Assembly: GCA_027578815.1 (NCBI GenBank)
Contig: JANBTH010000359.1
Location: forward strand, 1 to 19,402
Source of the DNA: Coemansia sp. RSA 1804
Lineage: Eukaryota > Kickxellomycota > Kickxellomycetes > Kickxellales > Kickxellaceae
Direction of reading: 5' to 3'
Length of the DNA: 19,402 nt
In this document: piece after piece, positions 1 to 8,700 of the stretch
Numbering within the stretch: the stretch's first letter is position 1
How the letters are laid out: every line of letters starts with the position of its first letter
Notes under the pieces: model-generated
What the model saw: the letters and a program-made list of their open reading frames with translations, nothing else
Told to the model about the DNA's origin: nothing
Databases searched by the model: none
Translations under genes and position numbers: made by a program

Positions 1-441
1 AAGAAGAGCCTTATCATCCGCCGCGCCGTCAAGTCGCCGTACACTGGCGAGCTGATGTGGCGCACCGAGGTAATCAAGGATCTGGCGGTGATCCAGGCGT
101 ACCTGCGCCAGCGACGCATCATCGAGAGCATGGCCCATAGCCGCGACACGCACCAGTATGACGACGACGACGACGACGACGAAGCGTTATTCCAGAGCCA
201 AGAGCCAAAGATCGACCTTGCTGGCGAAACGCAGGCACAGCTTGCTCGCTTGAAGCGTGCGCGCGATAGGCGGCTGGCTGAGACGCAGACGGACGAGAAG
301 AGCCATATGACGACGTTCTCGCTGCCCCAGCCAAACAAGCCAAAGAAGGAGGTTGTGCGCCGGTGCGGCAACTGCGGGCAGCTGGGCCATATGAAGACGA
401 ACAAAAAGTGCCCGCGGTACTTTGAGTTCAACCCAGCATAG
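1..441 (+). CDS. TAF1: TAF1, C-terminal part (TFIID largest subunit), 5'-truncated by window edge
   Basis: TAF1 is the scaffold subunit of TFIID, which recognises RNA polymerase II core promoters in the nucleus. Frame 1 is open from base 1, so the gene starts outside the window and only about 146 residues are seen, ending at TAG 439-441. The first residues (IIRRAVKSPYTGE, then MWRTEVIKD and IQAYLRQRR) match the conserved stretch near the TAF1 C-terminus. They are followed by an acidic linker with seven consecutive aspartates (160-180) and a Lys/Arg-rich segment. The protein ends in a C-x2-C-x4-H-x6-C zinc knuckle (RRCGNCGQLGHMKTNKKCP), as in animal and yeast TAF1. No bromodomain follows the knuckle, so the fungal-type end is complete here. 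Identification rests on these two conserved blocks; upstream domains cannot be assessed. Confidence 0.9.
   Translation, partial: KKSLIIRRAVKSPYTGELMWRTEVIKDLAVIQAYLRQRRIIESMAHSRDTHQYDDDDDDDEALFQSQEPKIDLAGETQAQLARLKRARDRRLAETQTDEKSHMTTFSLPQPNKPKKEVVRRCGNCGQLGHMKTNKKCPRYFEFNPA
160..180 (+). repeat. (GAC)7 microsatellite inside TAF1
   Basis: Seven perfect GAC codons encode seven aspartates in the acidic linker between the conserved TAF1 block and the zinc knuckle. The repeat is in frame, so length changes by whole units would be tolerated. It is probably a polymorphic low-complexity linker rather than a functional motif. Confidence 0.85.
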
Positions 442-718
442 AGAGATTCTTGGATGTCAATTGTAATTTTTCTTTTATAAAAAGTCGTCTAAATACGTGG
501 TGGTCATTTTTAAAACCTGTCAATCGTCATGCCTGGCCTCTCCCCATACTTTTCTTGCTTTTCTGCTTGCTGTCAGAGTTGGGTGTTTGGAATTTTACGT
601 TTTTTTTTTTTTCGTGTTTCTCTATTTCAATTACTTTTCTTTCCTAGAGTAGGCTATATTATTTGCTGTTCATACATTATCCCCTTTCTATATAAACATC
701 CAGCAATACCTTTCAGCC
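442..718. other. TAF1-LSM3 spacer (3'UTR and LSM3 promoter)
   Basis: This AT-rich spacer has a 13-T run at 600-612 and CT-rich sequence typical of fungal promoters, followed by the TATATAAA box listed separately. Open frames here (for example 450-647) encode only T-driven Phe/Leu/Ser-rich strings and are not genes. Confidence 0.7.
689..696 (+). promoter_or_regulatory. Candidate TATA box of LSM3
   Basis: A perfect TATATAAA ends 22 bases before the LSM3 ATG at 719, after a CT-rich stretch. If it works as a TATA box, the transcript start must lie very close to the ATG and the 5' leader would be very short. It could instead be AT-rich leader sequence. The assignment rests on consensus and position only. 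Confidence 0.4.
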
Positions 719-1021
719 ATGGCACAGACAGCTGGCACGTCGCTTCTGATGGTCGAGGAGCCGCTTGATCTGGTGAGACTGAGCCTGGACGAGCGGATCT
801 ATGTGAAACTGCGTGGAGACCGCGAGCTGCGCGGACGGCTCCACGCATACGACCAGCATCTCAACATGATCCTTGGTGAGGTCGAGGAAACCACGACGAT
901 TGTCAATGTGGAGGACGGATCGCAAGGCCAGTCGATAAACACCGTCAACCGCAAGGTGCCAATGCTGTTTGTGCGTGGCGATGGCGTCATTCTCGTGTCG
1001 CCGCCATCCCGCTCATCCTAG
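719..1021 (+). CDS. LSM3: U6 snRNA-associated Sm-like protein LSm3
   Basis: LSm3 is a subunit of the LSm2-8 ring, which binds the U6 snRNA 3' end in the nucleus, and of the LSm1-7 ring, which promotes mRNA decapping in the cytoplasm. The 100-residue protein is the usual family length and has both Sm motifs. Sm1 spans about residues 24-57, with the RNA-contacting D-x-H-x-N pattern at D45 to N49. Sm2 spans about residues 82-96 and contains the RGDG signature at 86-89. The blocks EEPLDL, LSLDERIYVK and RELRGRLHAYDQHLNMILG are almost unchanged from human LSM3. The ATG at 719 lies in a good context (GCCATGG). No intron is present. The next gene starts 719 bp downstream. Confidence 0.97.
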   Translation: MAQTAGTSLLMVEEPLDLVRLSLDERIYVKLRGDRELRGRLHAYDQHLNMILGEVEETTTIVNVEDGSQGQSINTVNRKVPMLFVRGDGVILVSPPSRSS

Positions 1022-1126
1022 CGCATCCCTTTGTTCTTTCTTTTAATCTTGCCTTTTCTTATTGCTTTAACAGGACTATGCTGAGGAAGGAATCATATGT
1101 GACCTTATTTTTGCTTGCTGTTGGTA

Positions 1127-1132
1127 AATAAA
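1127..1132 (+). promoter_or_regulatory. Candidate poly(A) signal of LSM3
   Basis: A canonical AATAAA lies 106 bases after the LSM3 stop codon in AT-rich sequence. ACBP has the same hexamer at a similar distance. Fungal poly(A) signals are degenerate, so this is a positional guess. Confidence 0.3.
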
Positions 1133-1611
1133 ATGAAAATAAAAGTCGGATGGATCTGGGGGGTTTTGACTCATCGTAGAATAAAAGACCTGCCGCTTGA
1201 TAAAAATCCCAAGGCCCAATCAAAACTGTCCAGGCAGAAAAATGTGATGCAAAAGAAAAAAGCAGTGGAATTTTCTCGTTTCACGCCTTTTATTCAGCAG
1301 CCAAAAATTGAAGTTTTTTTCCCCTCCCCTTTCGCCTCGTGTGTTTTCTAACTTTGCGCGATAATAGAAAAGAGGCCTGGTCTTACTGTAAACAGAGAAA
1401 CCCTAGACTAAGATTAAAGCGGTAGACAAAAGAGAAGGACGGACGCGTTCAAATAAGCTCAAAGAAGCCCCGTTTATAGCAGCAGCCGCTTTTTTTCCTC
1501 CTTCTTGTACAGAATTGTTTATATATTTTTGTTATTTTTATTCCCTGCTGTTGCGTAAATGCGTCTACTTTGTGTTGTAGTAAAAGCACGCCTCCTTCAG
1601 TCTCCACCACA

Positions 1612-1660
1612 AACGACAGCAGCAGCAACGACAACGACAACGACAAAAGCAACGGCAGCA
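1612..1660 (+). repeat. AACGAC/CAG-rich low-complexity tract in the MYST leader
   Basis: AACGAC occurs at 1612-1617 and then three times in tandem at 1627-1644, flanked by CAG and CAA units. The tract lies about 80 bases before the MYST ATG, probably in the 5' leader. It is unstructured and C/A-rich, as often seen in fungal leaders. The same bases read as Ser/Val/Leu-rich antisense frames, which are artefacts. Confidence 0.6.
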
Positions 1661-1740
1661 GAGATACAGCACCAAAAGGAAAAGACAGAAGAGGAGGGCT
1701 TGTAAGCCTTTTTTGGGGTGCATATTTCAATTCCTTGTAA

Positions 1741-3243
1741 ATGACAAAGACAAGGACCACGCGTGGAGCAACAACAACGCCAGTCCGGACTCCCAAAAAA
1801 GAGGTCCAGCGTGGGAGAGGACGGCCGCCAAAGCGCCTGAGCGAAACAACGCCAACAAAGAGCAGCAGAACGCCCAAATCGGCACGTAAGGCGCGTGGCG
1901 ATGCAAAGGACCACGAAGACGAGCCGAATAGCAGAGCTGGAGCCGCAGGGGGAGATAGCAAGGCAGTTGGTTCCGACGACGACCAGCAGGAGCGCCCAGC
2001 AGCCAAGCGGCGACGCACGTACACAAAGCGCAAGCACGCGGACAATGCGCTTGATCTTGACGCGTGCATATTCTTTCCCAACAGACTTGACGCGCACGAA
2101 GCAAACTCCGAGCGGTTTATACCGACGGCCGACGACCAGCTGGCCTTCGAGGCCGTCCGCGCCGAGGCTGCTGCTGCTGATTCGCGGATCACGGGGATTC
2201 CGCAGTCCCAGCTGGATCCGAGCACGCCCAGCACCCCGAGCGCCGTCGTGTCGGGCGTCGGGTACCAGGTCAAGAAGATCCGCATCGGCGTCTACGAGAT
2301 CGACTCATGGTACATATCGCCGTACCCGGACGAGTACAGCCGCCACCCGCTTCTATACATATGCGAGTTCTGTCTAAAGTACATGAAGAGCGAGTACACG
2401 TACCATCGGCACTGCATGAAGTGCGCGCTGCGGCATCCGCCGGGCGACGAGATCTACCGCGACGGAAACATCTCTGTGTTTGAGGTCGATGGACGCAAAA
2501 ACAAGGTGTACTGCCAGAACCTGTGCCTTATTGGCAAGATGTTTCTGGACACAAAGACCCTGTACTTTGACGTCGAGCCGTTTCTCTTCTACATTCTCTG
2601 CGAGTACGACTCTTCGGGCTACCATTTTGCAGGCTACTATTCGAAGGAGAAGCGGTGTGCCCAGGACTACAACCTCTCGTGCATTATGATCCTGCCGTCC
2701 AAGCAGCGCGAGGGCTACGGCAAGCTCCTGATTGAGTTCAGCTACCTCTTGTCGAAAAAGGAAGGCACTCCTGGCTCGCCTGAGAAGCCCCTCTCTGACT
2801 TTGGTCTGCTCAGCTACCGCAGCTACTGGCGTCGGGCTATCTACGAGATCCTGCTTGCCATGCATGCAGATGTGGCAGCCCCAGCGGTCTCGGTAAATGA
2901 GCTTAGCACGCAGACCGGGATGACTGTCGACGACATCATCAGCACCCTGCAGACCGACGGCATGCTGCAGCGGCTACCGGGAAGCACCAGCAGCAGCAGC
3001 AACAACTCGTCTGGCTACTCGATCGTTGTTGATATTGACAAGGTTAGCGAATACTTGGACAAGGCAAAGCAAAAGAATCTCCGCCGCATAAACCCATCCA
3101 TGCTTATGTGGACGCCGTATTTAACAAAAGGCCCGTTTGGCTCTATCAACAATACTGGTGACTCCGAGGCGCCTCCCGCTAATGGCGTTTCCAATGCTGC
3201 TTCTGGTGCTGCCGAGGTACCAGTCGATGAGCTTTCTGTCTAG
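1741..3243 (+). CDS. SAS3: MYST-family histone acetyltransferase, Sas3/Mst2/KAT6-KAT7 type
   Basis: This nuclear lysine acetyltransferase uses acetyl-CoA; relatives act on histone H3 (NuA3/Mst2/HBO1 complexes). The N-terminal about 175 residues are basic and disordered. They carry an AT-hook-like RGRGRPPKR (24-32) and a nuclear-localisation-like AAKRRRTYTKRK. The MYST domain follows: a C2HC zinc finger (C208, C211, H224, C228), K272 at the position of the autoacetylated lysine, catalytic C314, the acetyl-CoA loop QREGYG (322-327) and general base E348 in SPEKPLSD. K272 and C314 are 42 residues apart, as in Esa1. The blocks ISVFEVDG, YCQNLCL, DVEPFLFY and SYLLSK resemble KAT6/KAT7/Sas3 more than Esa1/Tip60. 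There is no chromodomain, PHD finger or intron. A Ser/Asn run (about 419-426) and a helical C-terminal region end the 500-residue protein. An in-frame TAA directly precedes the ATG. The subfamily call is less certain than the family. Confidence 0.95.
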   Translation: MTKTRTTRGATTTPVRTPKKEVQRGRGRPPKRLSETTPTKSSRTPKSARKARGDAKDHEDEPNSRAGAAGGDSKAVGSDDDQQERPAAKRRRTYTKRKHADNALDLDACIFFPNRLDAHEANSERFIPTADDQLAFEAVRAEAAAADSRITGIPQSQLDPSTPSTPSAVVSGVGYQVKKIRIGVYEIDSWYISPYPDEYSRHPLLYICEFCLKYMKSEYTYHRHCMKCALRHPPGDEIYRDGNISVFEVDGRKNKVYCQNLCLIGKMFLDTKTLYFDVEPFLFYILCEYDSSGYHFAGYYSKEKRCAQDYNLSCIMILPSKQREGYGKLLIEFSYLLSKKEGTPGSPEKPLSDFGLLSYRSYWRRAIYEILLAMHADVAAPAVSVNELSTQTGMTVDDIISTLQTDGMLQRLPGSTSSSSNNSSGYSIVVDIDKVSEYLDKAKQKNLRRINPSMLMWTPYLTKGPFGSINNTGDSEAPPANGVSNAASGAAEVPVDELSV

Positions 3244-3922
3244 GCTAATTGGGAAACATCTCTTTTGGTTTTTTCTTCTTCTTGCTACGACCACCACCAG
3301 TCTTTCTACCCTTTCTTATACTCTGCTGCCCTTTTTCCTTCTAATTTCGTCCCCTCCCCTCGTGTATTGTTTATAATCTAAAATACCTAGCGTCCATTCC
3401 AACACATGTATTCGTTCCTTTGTACTGGCAGAATCTAAGATCCCGTGGCGGACTACAAAATGACAGTGCAATGTTCTAGCAAGAAATCACATTCTCGAGT
3501 TTTCTACATTGCTATTGTAGTGCTTCCCCGTGTGGTCTTCCTAGTCCATGTCTTTCTGCATTGTATGGATAACCTGTAGCAAACATTGGCTTTTTAAAAT
3601 GTCCTATGGAGTTTTGGTGCTAGCAATCAGTATACATCCCTTTTTTCTTTCTTTCTTTCTTCCTTTCTTTCTGTATACCCCCTATTGTGGTATGTCTTTT
3701 CCAAAAAGGCACACCTACGGGGTTTACTCTACATTAGTACTGGTATCGGCGAGGTAGAGAAAAAATTAAATAAAAGAAAATAAAGGATATTGAGTATCGA
3801 AAAGAAATGAAAAGAAAAACCACCACCCCGTAGTCAAGCTCGTTTCAAACGCAGATTTGATACCAATTTTGCTCTCTCTATCTAATGTATTTTTCTTATT
3901 TTATATATTATATTTAATAGTT
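3244..3922. other. Spacer between the MYST gene and the membrane-protein gene
   Basis: This is about 680 bp of T-rich then A-rich sequence: the MYST 3'UTR and the promoter and leader of the next gene. It contains a TTTC-repeat tract (3641-3672), an A-rich patch (3758-3785) and a TATA-rich run directly before the ATG at 3923. Open frames at 3137-3376 and 3548-3757 are pyrimidine-driven and Phe/Ser/Leu-rich. I recognise no RNA gene. Confidence 0.65.
3641..3672 (+). repeat. (TTTC)n-type pyrimidine microsatellite
   Basis: An imperfect TTTC repeat forms an uninterrupted polypyrimidine strand of about 32 bases, about 250-280 bases upstream of the membrane-protein ATG. Similar tracts are common in fungal promoters. 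No gene overlaps it. Confidence 0.75.
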
Positions 3923-5476
3923 ATGACATTGTTACGGACTGTGCTGCTTCTTCTAGTTGCCCTTGGCAATATAGTTCTGCTGTGTAGTCTGTCGGCAGAA
4001 GCACATTCATTACACAAGCGGGATACCACTCCGGATGTCGTAAGCGATATAAAAACATCAAAGAGAGGCATACTGGTGAAAAACAACAAGATCACGTTCT
4101 GCGAGGTAGGACTGTTCAGCAACCTGGGCGGAGCCGTCAGCGCAGACTGTCTGGACTACACGGCGGGCAACAAGCTCAACAAAGCAACCAACTACACGGT
4201 TTACGTTGACGATGGGATAGATGGGAAGGCAGACAAGTACAAGGTGCAGAATATAACAGTACATCCGGACTTTAACCCAACAACAAAGGCGAACAATATT
4301 GCCACGCTAAGGTTCAACTACGGGAAAAATGCTACCTGGTTCAATAACATTGGAATCACGCGCGAAACATACTGGGGCAAGATGGTGTACACAAGGAGCA
4401 CGATTACAGACCTGAAGACCATGAAATGGGAGGATCCCGACTTTATATACGATCCAGTGTCGGAGGACTCTACCTGCGATTCAATGTCGGTTCTCTACAA
4501 CGCGAACTCGTACGACTTTACATGTATTGGAGACTACGCCAAGTCTCCTGGCAGCAACCTCACGCCGTGCAGCACGCCCTACGGAACAGCATACACGTAT
4601 ATAAACAACACGCTGTATCCCGTCGGCTTCTACAGCTACTCGTCGGCTGTCGGGGATGTTAGTGAGAACGGGCTATGCGATGCCTCGTCTGTGCGCAACT
4701 ACTATCTTGTGCTGTCCGACTGGATAGTGTACGTTTCGATGGCTGCCGATCTTGCCGATTTCAGATGGTATCCGATTAAAGTTGATTCGCTTCCGATATA
4801 CTCCCCAAACTATACGCTCAGAGATCCTGGTATTTCAGACCCTGACAAGCACAGCATAGTCGGCGGCAATTTCTATAAAGACCAGGGTGTTTTCACAACG
4901 TACGTGGACCCGGATGATGAGGCGTCGTCAGCCGAGTTGCCAGAATCCTCAACCAGCGGCCACACTAACGATGGCGGCGGTGATACGATGACCGGCGACG
5001 ATACCGGCGATTTGGACACATACGGCGACGAAGACGGGGTCGTCTCGTCTGACGATGGAGCAGGCGCGGCGCCAAACGACGGCGACAGCAGCGGCAAGAG
5101 CGCCGGCTCCAACAAAAAAGCAATTATAATCGGCGTTGTTTTTGCATTCGTCGGCGGTGTTGCCATCGCCACAGCGCTGTTCTTCCTCGTCAGACGATGG
5201 AGAAGGAGCCGCAGGTTGGCGATTGAGGACCCCGTTGCCAGAGCAACAATGGAGGACATGGAGGACGTAGATTCGCCTCAGATGGACAATAACTACTTTG
5301 CTGCAAATATCTACAACCAGCGGTACCATCTTTCTCCTCCTCCGCCCCCGCCTCTCAATATCCTTGTCAATACTTACTCTGAGGATCCTCCGGTATACGA
5401 TGATGATACGCGAACCAGGGGAAGAAGAACCGTCATCCCCCCTTTAGATATAGGAAAGCTTATTGGCAGAAACTAA
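3923..5476 (+). CDS. Type I membrane protein with a degenerate trypsin-fold ectodomain (predicted pseudoprotease)
   Basis: I do not recognise a named gene. The first ATG in frame (3923) gives 517 residues; upstream extension would need a TTG start. Order: signal peptide (about 1-27), Kex2-like KR site (32-33), ectodomain (about 40-290), acidic Ser/Gly/Asp-rich stalk (about 320-398), one transmembrane helix (about 400-423), an Arg-rich stop-transfer, and a 94-residue cytoplasmic tail with six prolines (472-477) and PPVY (489-492). The ectodomain resembles S1 chymotrypsin proteases: C60 and C76 are 16 apart like Cys42/Cys58, VHPDFNPTT-x2-NNIATL matches the Asp102 region, C216 precedes the Ser195 position by four, and SDWI recalls the C-terminal helix. 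D75, N125 and Y220 replace His, Asp and Ser, so proteolysis is unlikely. Six ectodomain cysteines and six N-x-T sequons fit a secretory glycoprotein. Surface location is inferred. Confidence 0.85.
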   Translation: MTLLRTVLLLLVALGNIVLLCSLSAEAHSLHKRDTTPDVVSDIKTSKRGILVKNNKITFCEVGLFSNLGGAVSADCLDYTAGNKLNKATNYTVYVDDGIDGKADKYKVQNITVHPDFNPTTKANNIATLRFNYGKNATWFNNIGITRETYWGKMVYTRSTITDLKTMKWEDPDFIYDPVSEDSTCDSMSVLYNANSYDFTCIGDYAKSPGSNLTPCSTPYGTAYTYINNTLYPVGFYSYSSAVGDVSENGLCDASSVRNYYLVLSDWIVYVSMAADLADFRWYPIKVDSLPIYSPNYTLRDPGISDPDKHSIVGGNFYKDQGVFTTYVDPDDEASSAELPESSTSGHTNDGGGDTMTGDDTGDLDTYGDEDGVVSSDDGAGAAPNDGDSSGKSAGSNKKAIIIGVVFAFVGGVAIATALFFLVRRWRRSRRLAIEDPVARATMEDMEDVDSPQMDNNYFAANIYNQRYHLSPPPPPPLNILVNTYSEDPPVYDDDTRTRGRRTVIPPLDIGKLIGRN

Positions 5477-5794
5477 TTTTATTCCCACTGCTAATTATGA
5501 AATAGAGCCAGAAAGGAGATAAAAAAAATAAGGTATCTGAAGTTGAAAATACTGCAAAGTTACAACAGCTCGGCTGGGGCTCCCATTCAGTAATCCACAC
5601 ACAAGTCTGCTATTTTTCCCCACAAGAGCAGCTTGCTCAAACGCGTTTCATAACTGCTTTTCATGCCAAATGAAAGGTTTCCTTTTCTCTTCCTCTCAAT
5701 ATTCATTTATTTTTGTGTACATTAGCAATCCGCCTCCTTGTCTCCTTATATTTAATCCTTCAATTCCTCATTCCTCATTCCAAGCCAAATTAAA
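5477..5794. other. Spacer upstream of INTS8
   Basis: This is 318 bp of AT-rich sequence: the 3'UTR of the membrane-protein gene and the INTS8 promoter and leader. An A-run at 5521-5530, TATATTTAA at 5747-5755 and a short ATTCCTC tandem just before the ATG are visible. No coding or RNA gene is seen. Confidence 0.6.
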
Positions 5795-8700
5795 ATGAGC
5801 GCAGATATCGACTGGTTCGGCTACTACTTGCATCCCGAGACGCTGCAACGCGACTTTGACTTGCAGAGCAGCACGCAGCCGTGGGCACGAGTACCGAGCG
5901 AGCGGCACGCGTGCGGGGTCAAGCTTCTCAGGGGCCTATTCGGGACTGGGAATTTCCGGGAGTACATAATCAGCGCGTACCCGTCGCTTGCAGACACGCA
6001 GGGATCGCAGCGTGGCGAGTACCGGGGGCCAACACCGCCGTCCACGCCGCTGGCGCCTGTAGATAGTGGTAGTGGTCGGCCGGACGACTTGAACACGGTT
6101 GGCAGAATGGGCCAGTGCGCAAGGTTCACGATTGACTCGGAGACTGGGTTGCCTGCAGAGTCGCTGGCAACGGTGATTAGGGGCAGTGGGCTTCCGGAGC
6201 TGACGGCAAAGCAGCGGCGACTGTTGGTGGTGGCCAGACAGCTGTCGCTGTTGGTTGGGTTCGCGGTGGAGGACATCGAGGCCTCGATCCACGCGACCGT
6301 GCGGTTCGTTTATTACCTCTATTTGCTTGAAGGCAGTGGCAATGAGCCGTGCACGGCAGAGAATCGGCTCCAGTACCGTCGTTGGGCGGTGCGGTCGGCG
6401 TACAGGGAGGAAGAGATTGGGATCTCGCTTGATGTGCCGCGCGGCACGGGGATCGATGTCAATTCCAGTGAGTTGAAGAGGTATGTGGAGGCATCAGGTG
6501 AAAATGACGAAGATCGGAATGACGACGGCCTAGATAAGGATATGCGGTTCCGCGTGGCGTACGATCTGGCGCGCGTGTACTTGGCACAGCAGCGCGTGGA
6601 CGGGGCGCTTGAGATGTTCCGGCTGTGCCAAACCCTCGATCCCACGCGGTGCCGTCCGGACCGGTTTGGACTTACGGCAGGAAGGGCCAAGGTCAGCGTT
6701 GACGAGTACGCAGATGCCTGTACGACTATTGTTGCTGGCTCAGCAGATAACCATACTGCTGGTAGTGGTAGTGGGGAGCGCGGGCGCCAGGCCAAGGGCG
6801 ATGCAGGCACGCCCGTGGGCGAGTTTGGAACAATGAGTATCTCGCCGCCGCCTCAGTTCCGCGGGGCGTGGTCGTCTCCTCTGGCGTCGCTTGTAGCCGA
6901 CAATAGACACGATGACGCTATCAAGCAGTGCTTGGTTGATGCAATTTCGTGTACCGACAAGGGCTTTGCATGGATGGCGTTGGTGCACCCACTTGTTCTG
7001 GACTATTGCCTGCATCTGTCTGGGGACGAAGTCAAGCGTACGAGAGCGATGGTGGAGCAGTGTGCGGCCGAGTGGATTGGCGAGAGGAAGGAGTCGCGGA
7101 AGTTGTCGTCAGAACAGGTGAGAGTGCTCGAGGCCAGAGCAAGCTCTTTTGCGCTCTTGCTTCTTGGAAAGCCGCCCGGAAATGGGGTGGTGGGCATTGA
7201 GTGGGCTCCAGCCGATCTCGACAACAGTGGAGATCGACAGACCATTGCTGAGGACCAGCTGCGTGGGCATGGGACATTGTCCCTTGATATGACCAAGACG
7301 CCGCTGGCCACAGTGAGTGTTTCCTACTGCTACTTGTCAGGACTACGGCTCCTTGAGCGTGAAGACTTTGTGGGCGCACAAAAATGGTTTGAGCATGGAA
7401 CAGCATTAATGGCAGAGAATGCCGCTGTGGATCCAGCAGCAGAATCGGCATCATCTTCATTAACACCAGCACCATCGGCAACACCGCTTCCAGGGACACA
7501 ACAGATACCAATGATGGCACATAACGCAGAAAAAGACAAGGCGCTAAGGAAATCACTTGGCGCACAGCTTGGCGTGCACGCAAAACTTGCAGCCGTCCTT
7601 GGCAGACTCAACGCGGGCGCAGATGCCGATTCGCTGGCTGGTGAGATCGACCAGGTTTTGGCAGCCCAGACACCTATCCGATTCGAGTTTCTCGAGCACT
7701 TGGTACTGGTGTGTTTGCGACGGGACTCGAAGACCGCATTCACCAGACTTGTTAGCACCATTGCAACAAATCAGAAACTGTACCAGCAGTTGCCGGAAAT
7801 CCACATTGCGCTGCTCCAAGTAGCGTCTCTTCTTATAGTTGTGCGCGACACGCTTCTGGCCGGCCACGTAGACGTTGCCAGCATAGTTGACGATAGTTTG
7901 GGGGATGACAGAACGAGAAATCTGGAAGAAAATGAAGAGGAGGACTCGCTGGTGCCAACAGACCCGTCGCCACCGCCACCGCCAGCGGCCGCAGACGTGC
8001 TGCCTGCAGAGGTGCTGGACAAGCTACGCAAATCGGTGGCCGACATATCGACGCTCTTGCTAAAGATCCCGCTTGGCACCAAGACAGGAATCCCAGGCAA
8101 CGTGGGCGCGGTGGTCGGATGTGTGCAGCAGACAGGGTCGCAGACAGAGAATGAGATCGAGCGGTTTTGCCGCCTGTGGGGCGACCCGACGTATCTGGTG
8201 CTATTTGGCGCGTTGCTTACCGAGATGCTGCGCGACACCGCCGCCAAAGGACCGGTTGTTGGGCCCTCTGTTCTGTGCCGGGCGGTTACGCAGATTGTGT
8301 ACATTAACGCCGAGCAAAACGGGCAAGCCAGCGACGCAACGCAAGGTGGGACCCGCTCTATCGTCGACGATATCCTCAACACAAAATCCGAAGAGGGTCG
8401 ACGCAACACCAAGCACATGCAGGGGATTGCGAGCACAGTGATAAAGTGCGCGGCGCATGCGGCGCCTGGGACCAAGAGCGTGTGGCTATACTTTGCAGCA
8501 ATTGCATCGGGGATGCAGATGGAGGAGCAGGCGATATCGATGTTTGTCGAGTACATTGCACTACACACGCGCGGGTTTGCGCCGGCTGAGCTGGAGCGGA
8601 GCGTAAGGCAGCCGTGGTTCCAGACGCGCATTCCGCGGATAGTTGGGTCGCTGGCCGGCATGGGTCTAAGCGGAGCCGCTGCTGCTCTTCACCAGTGCGC

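Larger units (their letters stand above)
1022..1740. other. LSM3-MYST spacer (LSM3 3'UTR; MYST promoter and leader)
   Basis: This 719-bp gap holds no convincing gene. It contains a possible LSM3 poly(A) signal (AATAAA at 1127-1132), a TGACTCA bZIP-type site (1167-1173), a forward CCAAT at 1216-1220 followed by CA, and a polypyrimidine patch near 1315-1330. A low-complexity AACGAC/CAG-rich tract (about 1612-1660) lies shortly before the MYST start codon. The small open frame 1115-1351 starts at a TTG and has no recognisable domain. TAA at 1738-1740 lies directly in front of and in frame with the MYST ATG, which fixes that start unless a 5' intron exists. Confidence 0.7.

Noticed and set aside
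450..647. 65-codon hydrophobic frame after TAF1
   Set aside because: It is driven by T-runs in UTR/promoter sequence and matches no family I know.
1449..2285. 278-codon antisense frame over the MYST start region
   Set aside because: Ser/Leu/Val-rich translation of the AACGAC/CAG tract and the N-terminal MYST codons; the sense frame is a clear MYST enzyme.
3857..3922. 66-base upstream extension of the membrane-protein frame
   Set aside because: The extension begins with TTG, not ATG, and is AT-rich leader-like sequence. The first ATG at 3923 starts a good signal peptide.
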